A stretch of 64,000 bases of DNA, taken from JACKHA01 sp041401985. Its GTDB lineage: Bacteria > Planctomycetota > Phycisphaerae > Phycisphaerales > UBA1924. Every line of letters starts with the position of its first letter. Positions within the stretch are counted from its first letter, which is position 1. Below are positions 1-8,934 of this stretch, one piece after another. The position numbers were made by a program, and so were the translations under genes. Under the pieces are notes generated by a model that saw only the letters and a program-made list of their open reading frames with translations, made no database searches and was not told where the DNA came from. The stretch is from the NCBI GenBank assembly GCA_041401985.1, contig JAWKTE010000007.1, forward strand, positions 134,833-198,832, given 5' to 3'.

Positions 1-167
1 TGCTCCTGCTCGACGCTGGGGTCGGTCAAAGAGGGCGCGTTCGGCGGGCGGGCCGGGTCGTCGGGCTGGGTGGCCGCGAGCGAGCGGCCCGCGCCGGGAC
101 ACAGGCAGAGGGCCAGGGACAGGGCCGCGGCGCGAGCGAGCAGGTTCATCGACACCGGGCCTTCCAT
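1..167 (-). CDS. Exported protein, N-terminus only (partial)
   Basis: Only about the first 55 codons are in the window; the gene continues past the left edge on the minus strand. Two in-frame starts exist, ATG at 167 and ATG at 149. The second (MNLLARAAALSLALCLCPG) gives the more compact signal peptide: one Arg, a Leu/Ala core, then a small-residue region GRSLAA and a Pro/Asp-rich linker. Secretion is the only thing that can be inferred, and no domain is reached. A lipoprotein is less likely because the Cys residues lie inside the hydrophobic core without a following spacer. Confidence 0.6.
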   Translation of the reverse strand, partial: MEGPVSMNLLARAAALSLALCLCPGAGRSLAATQPDDPARPPNAPSLTDPSVEQE

Positions 168-314
168 GGCGTGTCTCCGCGTGCACGGGGCGATCGGGAT
201 CGCCGGATGCTCCGACGCCTGGGGCGGCGGAGGGCTTGGCTCAAGCATACATCGGCGGGAGGGCCGGATCGCACCAGCGACGGCGGCTCCGTCTGGGGGC
301 GTTTCGGATTCGGA

Positions 315-1982
315 TTACGCTGCGGGGGCGAGCGGGGCGGCGGCCCGTTCGTGGCGCGGATGGCCCTCGGCCTGATCTGCATCCACATCGATACTGCAGA
401 CATGGCGATCCGCGATGGGCTTCACGCTTCCGTCGGCGTGCCAGATCTCCGTCCAGCGGACCTCGATCGAGTCCACCTGGTCGCGGGAGCGGAGCCATCG
501 CCCGCGGGCGCCCATCCACAGGTGTGGCGGTGTGAGGGGCAGCCGAGCGAGCCGGGCCCGCCACCCGCCCCGGGTGAGGAGGCGGTTGCGGTTCCGGAAG
601 TACTGGGCGATCCCGCGCTCCAGCGCCTGGGCGGTGCGGTCGTCGCGCCGGGATCTGCCGTGCTCGTGGGCGAGTCGCGCGATGGCCTCGGCGTCGCCGG
701 CGGTCTGGCGGAGCAGGCGGTCGATGCGGGGCGCGTCGAGCGGGGCGCACAGGATGCCGTAGGCCCCGGCGATCTGCGGCTCGTCGATGAGGCAGTGGAA
801 GCGGGCCTGCCCGAAGGCCAGGTCGTAGGGGCGCATGGTCAGCGGCGCGACCAGGCGGGATTCGCCGGCGCGGGTTGTTGCTTCGAGGACGAAGGTGCCG
901 ACGAGCGGCCCGTCGATCCACCCGAGCGGCAGGACTGTGCCGCACCAGCGCGCGAGCGTCACGGCGGCCAGCCCGGCGGCGATCACGGGCAGCGCGTACG
1001 CCGGGGCCAGGGCCTCGCTCGGGGCGAACCACAGGGCGGCGATGAGCGCCACGTCGAGGATGACCCACTTCCAGAACGCCACGCCGGACGCGGCGAAGAT
1101 CCCCGCGTGCATCGCCACGAGGCCGACCAGCGCCACGACGCCGGCGTCCGGGTCCAGCAGCAGGGCGATCGCGCCGAGTTCGAGCGCCAGCGTGGCGATC
1201 TGCATCGGCACGCGCAGCGCCGCCAGCGGGCGGACCATCCGCGCGACCCGCTCGACCGTCCACCACCACATCCAGCCCTTGTGCGCGGAGGAGACGGTCA
1301 GGGCCTCCATGCGGTTGTGCAGCGCCCAGGTCCAGGGGCGACCCAGCGTGAGTTTCGAGGCCGCGGGGTAGACGTACGCGGTCGCGAGGCCGACGCCCAG
1401 TCCGGCGATGAGCATCCAGCCCTCGACGCGGACCAGCGGCCCCAGGCACGCGGCGGCGGCGAGCAGCACCACCGCCTCATACACCGGGCGCTTCTCCGTC
1501 CACGAGTGGTACAGCCCATGCGGATAGTTCAACTGCATCACGAACGCGAGCGAGCAGACCAGCGCGAGCGGGGCGGCGGCGGGCGTCGCCACGCACGCGG
1601 CGCACGACACCAGGATGGCCAGGCGGTCCAGCGCGTGCCAGCGTCCGTAGTAGTGGTTCCGGGCCTGGCCCACGAGCGACCACGCCACAACACCGATCGC
1701 GGCCAGGAACGGGACCCGCAGCCAGCCCGAGGGATCGAGCGACGCCCAGGCGGGGGGTGGCGGTGTCGAGCCGAGCCACGCCGCCAGGGTCCAGCCGAGT
1801 GGGGCGAGCACGAGTCCGGCCGCGATCGCGGCCGCGATTGGGCGCCCGAGCACGCCGAGCAGGATCACGTCCCGGTGGTAGCAGCGCTGCGGCAGCGCGA
1901 GGTGGCGGAACGCGAGCGCGTCGATCGCCCGCTGGGCCACCAGCAGCACGACAAACACGAGCCAAGGGGCCAGGTTGAGCAC
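315..1982 (-). CDS. Polytopic membrane protein with C-terminal soluble domain, function unknown
   Basis: The predicted product is about 555 residues. The N-terminal 330 or so contain roughly ten hydrophobic segments, starting directly with NLAPWLVFVVLLVAQRAI. A soluble C-terminal domain of about 210 residues begins near GWIDGPLVGTFVLEATTR. The motif HKGWMWWW lies on a loop near residue 240. I chose GTG at 1982 because GGAGG sits 4 nt upstream and the first membrane segment follows at once; the open frame extends to 2093 but that part looks non-coding. The layout is loosely like HTTM/gamma-carboxylase-type membrane enzymes, but I cannot show a diagnostic motif, so no function is assigned. It is divergent from the acyltransferase at 2114. 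Confidence 0.65.
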   Translation of the reverse strand: MLNLAPWLVFVVLLVAQRAIDALAFRHLALPQRCYHRDVILLGVLGRPIAAAIAAGLVLAPLGWTLAAWLGSTPPPPAWASLDPSGWLRVPFLAAIGVVAWSLVGQARNHYYGRWHALDRLAILVSCAACVATPAAAPLALVCSLAFVMQLNYPHGLYHSWTEKRPVYEAVVLLAAAACLGPLVRVEGWMLIAGLGVGLATAYVYPAASKLTLGRPWTWALHNRMEALTVSSAHKGWMWWWTVERVARMVRPLAALRVPMQIATLALELGAIALLLDPDAGVVALVGLVAMHAGIFAASGVAFWKWVILDVALIAALWFAPSEALAPAYALPVIAAGLAAVTLARWCGTVLPLGWIDGPLVGTFVLEATTRAGESRLVAPLTMRPYDLAFGQARFHCLIDEPQIAGAYGILCAPLDAPRIDRLLRQTAGDAEAIARLAHEHGRSRRDDRTAQALERGIAQYFRNRNRLLTRGGWRARLARLPLTPPHLWMGARGRWLRSRDQVDSIEVRWTEIWHADGSVKPIADRHVCSIDVDADQAEGHPRHERAAAPLAPAA

Positions 1983-2101
1983 GATGCCTCCGGGGCCGGC
2001 GCGGCGTCGCACGCGGCCCGGTCCATCATCGGCACCGCCGACGCCCCTCCTCCACGCCCGGTGCAGGGCCGCTTCGTGCTGCGAGCCGCGCACCCGGCCG
2101 C

Positions 2102-2107
2102 TACCCT
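2102..2107 (+). promoter_or_regulatory. -10-like box TACCCT just before the LpxL-like gene
   Basis: TACCCT ends 6 nt before the ATG at 2114, so transcription would begin at or next to the start codon, and no Shine-Dalgarno sequence is present. This is one of nine similar arrangements in the window. A weak -35-like CTGCGA lies 17 nt upstream. Confidence 0.4.
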
Positions 2108-2113
2108 CGCCCC

Positions 2114-3244
2114 ATGGCCCTGGCCGTCCCCAAAGCGCTCGAGGTTCCGCTGTACCTGGGCATCCGGGGCGTGCTGTCGGCGCCGCTGGTGGCGGGGCTG
2201 GAGCCGTCGATCGAGGCCGCCCGGCGGATCGGGCGGACCTACGCCCGGGCGAGGTTCAACCGCAAACGGGTCGGGCGGATCACCAAGCATCTCGAAACCG
2301 CGTTTCCCGAGCGCGACGAGGCGGCCCGGCGCGAACTGGTGCTGCACTCGTACGAGCATCTGGCCATGCTCGGGGTTGAGGTCGCGTTCACGCCCCGCCT
2401 GCTGACGGAGGAGGGCTGGCTCCGGCACGTCGAGTTCAGCGGCGTCGGGCCGGGCATCCGCAAACTCGGGGCCGAGCGGCCGCTGGTGTTCATCTGCGGG
2501 CACGGCGGCAACTGGGAAGTCCTGGGCTACACGATGGCCCTGATCGGCTTCCCGTTCCACGCCCTGTATCGCCCGCTGGACCTCAAGCCGCTCGACACCT
2601 GGGTCAAGCAGACGCGCGGGCGGCGCGGCATGGTGCTGGTCGACAAGTTCGGCGCGATCCACGAGATGCCACGGATCGTCAAGGCCGGCGGGCACCTGGG
2701 ATTCGTGGCCGACCAGAACGCGGGCGATCGCGGCGTGTTCGTGCCTTATTTCGGGCGGCTGGCCTCGACGTACAAGTCGATCGCGCTGACGGTGATGCAG
2801 TTCGGCGCGACGGTGGTGGTGGGGCAGGCGACGCGTCTGGACCCCGCCCGCCCGGACGACCCGCGGGCCGCCCGCCCGGGCCAGGTCGGTGAGGGGTTCA
2901 GCGTGCTGGAGCCGGGTCCGTTCCGCTACCGCATCACGCTGGGCGACTTCTTCGAGGCCGAGACGTGGCGTGCCCACCCCGACCCGATGTTCTACATCTG
3001 CGCCCGCTTCCGCAAGGCGCTGGAGGACATGGTGCGGGCCACGCCCGAGCAGTATCTGTGGATGCACCGGGTCTGGAAGAGCCGCCCGAAGCACGAGAAG
3101 AACCACGAGCCGATGCCGGCGTCGATGGTCGAGAAACTGCGCACGCTCGAGTGGCTCAGCGATGAGGATGTCGACCGGCTGGTCGATCAGTCGGCCCGCG
3201 ACGCGGCGTTCCTCAAGGAAACCGGCACGGACCGGCTGGTGTAG
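2114..3244 (+). CDS. LpxL/HtrB-family lysophospholipid (lipid A) acyltransferase
   Basis: A 376-residue protein. It carries the family's catalytic H-X4-E signature as HGGNWE (His130, Glu135) in the context FICGHGGNWEVLGYTM, followed further on by GHLGFVADQNAGDRGVFVPYFG, the region that shapes the acyl-donor pocket in this family. LpxL/HtrB enzymes add secondary acyl chains to KDO-lipid A at the inner membrane. The protein is longer than the roughly 300 residues usual for E. coli LpxL, with an extra basic C-terminal tail. Unlike E. coli LpxL there is no long N-terminal membrane anchor, only a moderately hydrophobic start. It fits with kdsA and waaA elsewhere in the window. The exact acceptor (lipid A or another glycolipid) cannot be told. 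Confidence 0.85.
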   Translation: MALAVPKALEVPLYLGIRGVLSAPLVAGLEPSIEAARRIGRTYARARFNRKRVGRITKHLETAFPERDEAARRELVLHSYEHLAMLGVEVAFTPRLLTEEGWLRHVEFSGVGPGIRKLGAERPLVFICGHGGNWEVLGYTMALIGFPFHALYRPLDLKPLDTWVKQTRGRRGMVLVDKFGAIHEMPRIVKAGGHLGFVADQNAGDRGVFVPYFGRLASTYKSIALTVMQFGATVVVGQATRLDPARPDDPRAARPGQVGEGFSVLEPGPFRYRITLGDFFEAETWRAHPDPMFYICARFRKALEDMVRATPEQYLWMHRVWKSRPKHEKNHEPMPASMVEKLRTLEWLSDEDVDRLVDQSARDAAFLKETGTDRLV

Positions 3245-3306
3245 GCCCCGGCACGGCGACCCGGAGCGTGCCCGGTCTTCGGCTTGCCCGCGTTGTCAAC
3301 GCGTCG

Positions 3307-4647
3307 TCAGCGCGTCGGCGTCGCGGGCGCGCGGAACAGCACCGGCACCGCCGACTGGCCGTGGATGAAACTGCGTCCGCCCGCCGGGCCGATCTCGCCC
3401 GAGGCGAAGAACCCGGCGATGGGCATGGGCGGCGTGCCCTCGAACTCGCGCCCGCCCTTGGCCCGCTGCTCGCCGGGCGGCTCGGGCGAGAACGCGCGGC
3501 AGAGCGTGGCCGCGTCGTGGTTCGGCCCGCCGAAGAGCGCGCGTCCACGCTGGTTGCAGGTGATCAGCAGCGCGCCCGCCGGCGTGCCGTGGATCGCCTG
3601 GGCGTCGAGCAGCATCGACAGATCCTCGTGGGCGGTTCTGGCGTCGCGCGCGTGGAACCGGACGGTCTGGCCAACGCGGATGCGGTCGGCCACGGCGATC
3701 GCGCCCGAGCCGCGATCGGCGCCGACCACCGTCCGGATCAGGTAGTCGGCCCGCCCGAAGCGTTCCTTGTACTCGTCGGCGACGACGCCCAGCAGCACGC
3801 CCTGGCCCCGCACGAGTTCCTGGTCGGCCTCGCCGAGGCCCTCGAAGACCGACTCGAGGACCTGCAGCGCGGGGCGTCCGCCGAGTTCCAGGATCGCGTT
3901 GCCCTTGGACTTCGTGACGATGTGGTTGTCGCCCATGGGCGTGGCGCCCTGCGAGACGAGCACGTCGGTGCGGATGTCGCCCGCGATCGAGACGCCCACG
4001 CCGCCGGTGCGGAGGACACGGTCGTTGAGGATGAGCCGGGCGTCGCCGGAGGCCTTGCCGCCCGAGGCGAGCCCGCCGACGATGACGCCCGCGGGCGCGC
4101 CGTCGCGATCGACGCGGGCGTGGTTGAGTTCGGGCAGGAGTTTCACCAGCGGCAGCGAGAACGGATCGGCGAGCAGGATGGTCGCGCGCAGGTCCGGGGC
4201 CGCGCCGATGGTGGTGGCGATGTGGTCCGGGTCGTGCTCGCCGGTCGCGCCGCCGGCGAGCATCATGAGCGACGAGGCGTCGAACGGCGTGATGCGCACG
4301 CCGGGCATGCGGGCGCCCAGCAGCGAGACGCCCGCGGCGGCCTCCAGTTCGACCCCGCCGCCGAGAACCGCCTCGGTCGAGACGCCGACGATGGCTTCGG
4401 CGCCCAGGCGCTCGCGCACTTCGCGGGCGATGTGCTCGGCCCTGGCGACGTGCGGGCCGCCGACGAACAGGAACGCCAGGTCGCACGGGCCGCCCGACAG
4501 GCCGCGCATCGCGTGCTCGGCCGCCTGGGCCGCGGCGGACGCGGCGTCGGTGTGGGCCGAGAGCCCCCAGCCGAAGGCGAGCCCGGACGCGCCGGCGCGG
4601 CGCGGCGTCGTCTCGGCGGACTGTGGTTCTGGTTCCGCGCCTCCCAT
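3307..4647 (-). CDS. FIST N- and C-domain sensory protein
   Basis: A 446-residue protein. The C-terminus contains the FIST_C hallmark GFFASGEIGPAGGRSFIHG followed by the short hydrophobic end VPVLFRAP. The N-terminal half (DLAFLFVGG, IVGVSTEAVLGGG) matches the FIST_N domain. FIST domains are thought to bind small ligands such as amino acids and usually feed signal transduction, but here the protein has no kinase, cyclase or membrane part, so it is a stand-alone FIST protein. ATG at 4647 is chosen because it begins MGGAEPEP shortly before the domain; the open frame extends to 4830 but overlaps the divergent acetyltransferase region. It is convergent with the acyltransferase upstream in the map. 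Confidence 0.85.
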   Translation of the reverse strand: MGGAEPEPQSAETTPRRAGASGLAFGWGLSAHTDAASAAAQAAEHAMRGLSGGPCDLAFLFVGGPHVARAEHIAREVRERLGAEAIVGVSTEAVLGGGVELEAAAGVSLLGARMPGVRITPFDASSLMMLAGGATGEHDPDHIATTIGAAPDLRATILLADPFSLPLVKLLPELNHARVDRDGAPAGVIVGGLASGGKASGDARLILNDRVLRTGGVGVSIAGDIRTDVLVSQGATPMGDNHIVTKSKGNAILELGGRPALQVLESVFEGLGEADQELVRGQGVLLGVVADEYKERFGRADYLIRTVVGADRGSGAIAVADRIRVGQTVRFHARDARTAHEDLSMLLDAQAIHGTPAGALLITCNQRGRALFGGPNHDAATLCRAFSPEPPGEQRAKGGREFEGTPPMPIAGFFASGEIGPAGGRSFIHGQSAVPVLFRAPATPTR

Positions 4648-4841
4648 GCGCGGGCGATGGTACACGATCGGTGGCGGCGGGTTCAACGTGTAAGTTGCCA
4701 CGTCGGTGCCGATGCGTCCGCTCGGAGGCGCTGGTGCGCCGATAATCCGGGTCGCGGGGGCCGCGCGGCGTGCCGACCGCATGAGGATGTGAGTGGATTG
4801 TGCCCCGCGGAATCCCGGTTCACGCATCATTGGAGTCCATC

Positions 4842-6104
4842 ATGTCCGGATCGTGCGCTCATCTGACCTACACGCCCGCGACCGAGGGCGATCTGGACGC
4901 GGCGTCGCGCGTCCTCGACCTGGCGTTCGCCGGGGGTTTCGAGGGGACGCGCGAGTGGCTGGGCAAGTCGGGCGTCGAGCATCTGCGCGTGCTGCGAGAC
5001 ACGGCGGGTGGCGGGGCGGCGACTGGGGCGACGGCGGCCGGGCCTGGCGGCATCGACTTGGGGCTGGCCGCGACGCTCATGCGCGTGCCGATGGGGCACT
5101 TCGTGGGCGGTCGGAGCGTGCCGTGCGTCGGCATCGCGGGCGTGTCGGTCCCGCCGGAGCGTCGGGGCGGGGGCGTCGCGTCGCACCTCATGCGCTCGGC
5201 GCTGCGCGAGATCCACGAGGAGGGCGTCGCGCTCTCGTCGCTGTACGCCTCGACGCGGGCGCTGTATCGGCGCGTCGGCTACGAACTTGCGTGGCACTGG
5301 AACACGTACCAGGTCCCGCTGTGGCGGATCGGGCTGGACCCCGCCGAGCCGGCGCTGCGCCGGGTTGATCCGGGCGACGAGGGTGTGCAGCGGATCGTCA
5401 AGGGTCTGTATGAGCGGTTCGCGCCCACGCAGGCCGCGATGCTCGACCGGCGCGAGTACGTGTGGATGCGGGTGTTCAAGCCGCGAGGCGGGGGCGATCC
5501 CAAGGCCCTGTTCATCGGCGACGATGCCGCCGACCCCGAGGCGTATGTCGTGTTCATCCAGGAGCGGAACCCCGAGACCGGGCACCACGACGTGCTGGTC
5601 TCGGACGTGGCGTCCCGCACGCCGCGCGGCTGGGGCAAGGCGCTGGGGGCGATGCGTCGGTTCTGCACCACTGGGGACCACGTCCGATTCGCCGCGGGGC
5701 CGAACCACCCGTGGCTGCTGCTCGACACCGAGCACACGGCCAAGATCGTGCGCCACGAGCCGGGGATGCTGCGGATCGTGCGGCTGGAGGATGCGATCCG
5801 GGGGCGCGGGTATCCCGTTGGCGTGGATGCTGAGGTCGTGCTCGATATCGAGGACGACCTGTTCGCGGGCAACGCCGGGCGGTGGCGCCTGCGCGTGCGC
5901 GACGGACGGGGCGAGGCGTCGCGGGTCAGCAGTGGGGGTGATGCGATCCGCGTGCCGATCCGGGCGCTCGCGAGCCTGTACACGGGGTTCATCTCGCCGC
6001 GCCAGGCGGCGATTGTGGGTTGGATCGAGGGGCCGGGCGCGGCTCTCGACGCGCTGGGCGCGGCGTTGGCCGGGCCGACGCCGTGGATGCCGAACTTCTT
6101 CTGA
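4842..6104 (+). CDS. Eis-like GNAT N-acetyltransferase with C-terminal SCP2-like domain
   Basis: A 420-residue protein. The acetyl-CoA binding loop is visible as VPPERRGGGVASHLM (about residues 105-120), followed by YASTRALYRRVGYE, the end of the first GNAT fold. A second, degenerate GNAT region and a C-terminal sterol-carrier-like region (about 310-420) follow, as in the Eis family. Eis-type enzymes acetylate amines on small molecules or peptides; the substrate is not predictable here. The start ATG at 4842 is supported by TGGAG 6 nt upstream; an in-frame start at 4800 adds 14 unlikely residues. It is divergently transcribed from the FIST gene. Confidence 0.85.
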   Translation: MSGSCAHLTYTPATEGDLDAASRVLDLAFAGGFEGTREWLGKSGVEHLRVLRDTAGGGAATGATAAGPGGIDLGLAATLMRVPMGHFVGGRSVPCVGIAGVSVPPERRGGGVASHLMRSALREIHEEGVALSSLYASTRALYRRVGYELAWHWNTYQVPLWRIGLDPAEPALRRVDPGDEGVQRIVKGLYERFAPTQAAMLDRREYVWMRVFKPRGGGDPKALFIGDDAADPEAYVVFIQERNPETGHHDVLVSDVASRTPRGWGKALGAMRRFCTTGDHVRFAAGPNHPWLLLDTEHTAKIVRHEPGMLRIVRLEDAIRGRGYPVGVDAEVVLDIEDDLFAGNAGRWRLRVRDGRGEASRVSSGGDAIRVPIRALASLYTGFISPRQAAIVGWIEGPGAALDALGAALAGPTPWMPNFF

Positions 6105-6171
6105 GCTGGCTACGCTGCGGCGCGGCGGACGTCGCGTCCTGCTGCGACCGCGCGCCATTGGAGGGCCTGAA

Positions 6172-6684
6172 ATGCATGCATGTTGCTCGCTCGCGCTCAT
6201 CGCCGCGGTCGTCATCGTTCCGGCCTGTGTCACCGGCTGCGCATCATCATCGAACGATCAGTCCGGTGCTGCGCCCGAACAACCTGGGCAGTCCGCTCCC
6301 ACCGGCTCGCCCGTCGCGGACCTCGCCGCGCTCGTCGGCCAATGGACGCTCGCGACCCTTGGCGGGCAGGACGTGGCCGCGATGGTGCCCGCGGGGGCGC
6401 GGGTGCCGATGCTGGACTTCGCCGGCAACGGCCAGGTCGCGGGCTTCGCGGGCGTGAACCGCCTGTCCACCCGCCTCGACCCCGCGGCGTTGCTGACCGA
6501 CCAGCCCCTGTTTGGCCCGGCGGTCACGACCCGCATGGCCGGCCCCGAGCCGCTCATGTCGCTCGAGGACCGCTTCCTCGAGGCGCTGGAGCAGACCCGC
6601 GCGGCCCGCATCGACGCGGGCACGCTGTCGCTGCTGGGGCCGGAGGGGCAGACGCTGGCGACGCTGGTCAAGTCACCCGGCTGA
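6172..6684 (+). CDS. META-domain-type lipoprotein
   Basis: A 170-residue secreted lipoprotein. The signal peptide ends in CVTGC (lipobox Cys at about residue 23), followed by a Ser/Gln/Pro linker. The mature part begins LVGQWTLATLGGQDV and continues with LDFAGNGQVAGFAGVNRL, the conserved opening of the META/HslJ domain. Such proteins are envelope proteins; E. coli HslJ is heat-inducible and linked to novobiocin resistance. GGAGG lies 7 nt before the ATG. It follows the acetyltransferase by 67 nt and may be read through from it. It is convergent with the ketoacyl synthase, with only 11 nt between them. Confidence 0.85.
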   Translation: MHACCSLALIAAVVIVPACVTGCASSSNDQSGAAPEQPGQSAPTGSPVADLAALVGQWTLATLGGQDVAAMVPAGARVPMLDFAGNGQVAGFAGVNRLSTRLDPAALLTDQPLFGPAVTTRMAGPEPLMSLEDRFLEALEQTRAARIDAGTLSLLGPEGQTLATLVKSPG

Positions 6685-6695
6685 GCGCAGTTCCG

Positions 6696-8039
6696 TCAGG
6701 CCACAAACCGCCTCACGCACACGCAGTCGTTCTGCCCGCCGAACCCGAACCCGTTGGACAGGCACACGTCCACGCCGCCCAGCGGGCCCATGTCCCGCGC
6801 CACGTTGGGCACATAGTCCAGGTCGCAGCGCGGGTCGGGCGTCCTGAGGTTGATCGTCGGCGGCACCCAGCCCGTGCGGATCGCCTGCACGCATGTCATC
6901 AGTTCCACCGCGCCCGCGGCCTGGATCAGGTGCCCCATCATGCTCTTGACGCTGCTGAACGGGATCCGCGGGGCCAGGTCGCCAAAGACCGCCTTCACCG
7001 CGGCGGTCTCGATGCCGTCGTTCTCCGATGTGCCGGTGCCGTGGGCGGAGATGTACTGCACCGCTGGGCGCGGGCCGCTCGGGCCATCGATCGTTTCGCG
7101 TGGGTCGATGCCGGCCTGGCGGAGCGCCATCGACATGGCCCCGGCCCCGCCGCGCCCCGCCGGGTCGATGTCGGTGATGCGGAACGCGTCGGCGGTGGAG
7201 CCGTAGCCGGCGAGTTCGGCCAGGATTGTCGCGCCGCGGGCCTTGGCGTGGTCGAGGCTCTCAAGGACCAGCACGCCCGCGCCCTCGCCCATGACGAACC
7301 CGTCGCGCGTCTGGTCGAACGGACGGGCGGCGGTGGCGGGGGACTCGCGCCGGCGCGACATCGCGGTCAGGCGGATGAACCCGGTCATGCCCAGCGGGTG
7401 GATCATGGAGTGCGAGCCGCCCGCGAGCATCACGTCCGCGTCGCCGCGCCGGATGATCTCGAAGGCCTCACCCACGGCCTGGGTGCCGGCGGCGCAGGCG
7501 GTCATGCAGTTGAACGCCGGGCCGCGGCAGCCGGTCAGGGCCGCGAGGTGGGCCAGCGGGGTGTGCGGCTCCTGGCCGACTTCCGCAACGGCGGTCATGC
7601 CGACGGCGGCGGCGCGAGCCCACGCCGCGTTGTCGACGCGCCGCTCGCTTTCGACCCATGATGCGATGTTGGCGCGCGAGAAGGGCACGATGTCGGGCGG
7701 GCCCTCGCCGCAGCCCATGTACATGCCGACGCGCCGGGCGTCGTGGGCGTGGTTGGCCAGACCCGAGTCCCGCCACGCCCGAGCGGCCGCGGCCAGCACG
7801 AACTGCGTGTGCAGGCCCGCGCCGGCGTGGCGGGCCAGTTCCGCCGGGTCGGTGATCGTCGCGGCCAGATCGAACCCCTTGACCTCGGCGGCGAAGTTGG
7901 TGGCGAACGACGCGGCGTCGAACCGTGTCACCGGGCCGAAGGCGTTGTCGCCGGCGAGCAGGCGACGCCACGTCGCGTCCAGGTCCTCGCCCAGCGGCGT
8001 GACCCAGCCCATGGCGGTGATGACGACGCGGGGGGGCAT
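6696..8039 (-). CDS. Beta-ketoacyl-ACP synthase, FabF-like
   Basis: A 447-residue condensing enzyme of the KAS I/II type. The Cys-His-His catalytic triad is visible: Cys182 in CMTACAAGTQ, His333 in SAHGTGTSEN and His370 in KSMMGHL, plus the C-terminal glycine motif NGFGFGGQN. These enzymes elongate acyl-ACP with malonyl-ACP in fatty acid synthesis. The nucleophile context TACAAGTQ differs slightly from the usual TACATG, and no acpP, fabD or fabG is adjacent, so a role in a specialised lipid or polyketide step is possible as well as housekeeping FabF. The start follows a purine-rich repeat region and has no clear Shine-Dalgarno sequence. Confidence 0.88.
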   Translation of the reverse strand: MPPRVVITAMGWVTPLGEDLDATWRRLLAGDNAFGPVTRFDAASFATNFAAEVKGFDLAATITDPAELARHAGAGLHTQFVLAAAARAWRDSGLANHAHDARRVGMYMGCGEGPPDIVPFSRANIASWVESERRVDNAAWARAAAVGMTAVAEVGQEPHTPLAHLAALTGCRGPAFNCMTACAAGTQAVGEAFEIIRRGDADVMLAGGSHSMIHPLGMTGFIRLTAMSRRRESPATAARPFDQTRDGFVMGEGAGVLVLESLDHAKARGATILAELAGYGSTADAFRITDIDPAGRGGAGAMSMALRQAGIDPRETIDGPSGPRPAVQYISAHGTGTSENDGIETAAVKAVFGDLAPRIPFSSVKSMMGHLIQAAGAVELMTCVQAIRTGWVPPTINLRTPDPRCDLDYVPNVARDMGPLGGVDVCLSNGFGFGGQNDCVCVRRFVA

Positions 8040-8047
8040 TTGTGCGG

Positions 8048-8221
8048 AGGGGCCAAGGGACGGAGGGACGAAGGGTCAGAGGGAACAGGAAAGGGCAGAT
8101 GCAAGGATGCCCAAGGGCCGATGAATAGGGCAAACACATGCGAGCCGAAGTGCAAGAACTGTTCGGCCCTCGCCGCGACCGCGTCCATCCCCTTGCCCCT
8201 CTGCCCCTCAGCCCCTTCCCG
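8048..8221. repeat. Purine-rich/pyrimidine-rich inverted repeat block
   Basis: The left arm (8048-8081) is a run of GGGA/GGGG units (AAGGGACGGAGGGACGAAGG). The right arm (8188-8221) is its approximate reverse complement (CCCCTTGCCCCTCTGCCCCT). A 100-nt spacer with lower GC lies between. It fills the gap between the GxxExxY gene and the start of the FabF-like gene. No gene is visible in it. Confidence 0.6.
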
Positions 8222-8223
8222 AA

Positions 8224-8784
8224 TCAGTTCTCGTACTCATCCCCCTCATCGCCCTCGTCGTCATGCTCGGACTCGCCGCGCATGGCGTTGAGTTTGTCGG
8301 GGTTGAGCACGCGGACGAGCCCGTCCTTGAGGCGGCGCTCGCCGAAGTTGATGATCAGACCGAGTTCGACGTCCGCCGAGCGCAGTTGGGCCCGCAGGGC
8401 CGACCGCTCCGACGAGCCGACGTCGCCCGTATGGGCCATCACCTCGACGATGAAGCGCCCGTCCACGAACAGGTCGGCCGAGGTCGTGCCGATGTCCTTG
8501 TCCTTGTAGCGGATCGGCAGCGAGGCGTCGGACTGGTACGAGATGCCGTGCCCGTCGAGTTCCTGGCACAGCGCCTTGGTGTACGCGGCCTCGGGGTAGC
8601 CCGGGCCGAGCGTCTTGTGGACCTCGATCGCGGCCCCGATCACCTGGCGGCTCACGCTGGTCAGGGCGGGGTCGAGGTCGGACAGCGGCGTGCCGCGCCC
8701 GCGCCGGTCGTCGCGCCGGTCATCGCGTCGATCATCACGCCGGTCGTCGTGGCGCGAGTACCCGTGGTCGGAACGGTGCTGCAT
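8224..8784 (-). CDS. GxxExxY protein with (DDRR)n N-terminus
   Basis: A 186-residue protein. Residues 46-70 carry IGAAIEVHKTLGPGYPEAAY, the signature that names the GxxExxY family (GYPEAAY), followed by the conserved strand motifs SADLFVDGRFIVEV and LGLIINFGE. This family is related to PD-(D/E)XK nucleases, but its role is unknown; it is common in planctomycetes. The N-terminus is unusual: four DDRR repeats encoded by 12-bp units, followed by GRGTPLSD, and the C-terminus is very acidic (EHDDEGDEGDEYEN). CGGAG lies 8 nt upstream of the ATG. The charged tails may be lineage-specific additions. Confidence 0.8.
   Translation of the reverse strand: MQHRSDHGYSRHDDRRDDRRDDRRDDRRGRGTPLSDLDPALTSVSRQVIGAAIEVHKTLGPGYPEAAYTKALCQELDGHGISYQSDASLPIRYKDKDIGTTSADLFVDGRFIVEVMAHTGDVGSSERSALRAQLRSADVELGLIINFGERRLKDGLVRVLNPDKLNAMRGESEHDDEGDEGDEYEN
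8697..8755. repeat. Four 12-bp tandem units encoding DDRR
   Basis: Imperfect 12-bp units that differ mainly at third codon positions, read on the minus strand as DDRR four times. The synonymous differences suggest the peptide repeat is kept while the DNA drifts. Confidence 0.6.
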
Positions 8785-8934
8785 GGAAGGGCTCCGAGGT
8801 GGCCGGCCCCCTGCTCAAGGGGGCGGGTGGTGAAGGAAGTGGAAGCCGACGCGTGGTGATTGTTGGCCGGTCGGGGCGGCGGCGTGCGGGGGCGCAGCGG
8901 CGCGGGCGCCGGGTTCGCATGCCGGGCGCCGCGA

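Noticed and set aside
171..2405. 744-codon plus-strand open frame over the membrane-protein gene
   Set aside because: It is antisense to a protein with clear membrane segments, and its own translation is low-complexity Arg/Gly/Ala-rich. It is a shadow caused by rare stops.
8697..8755. Possible CRISPR-like repeat
   Set aside because: The units are contiguous 12-bp codon repeats without spacers, inside a coding region.
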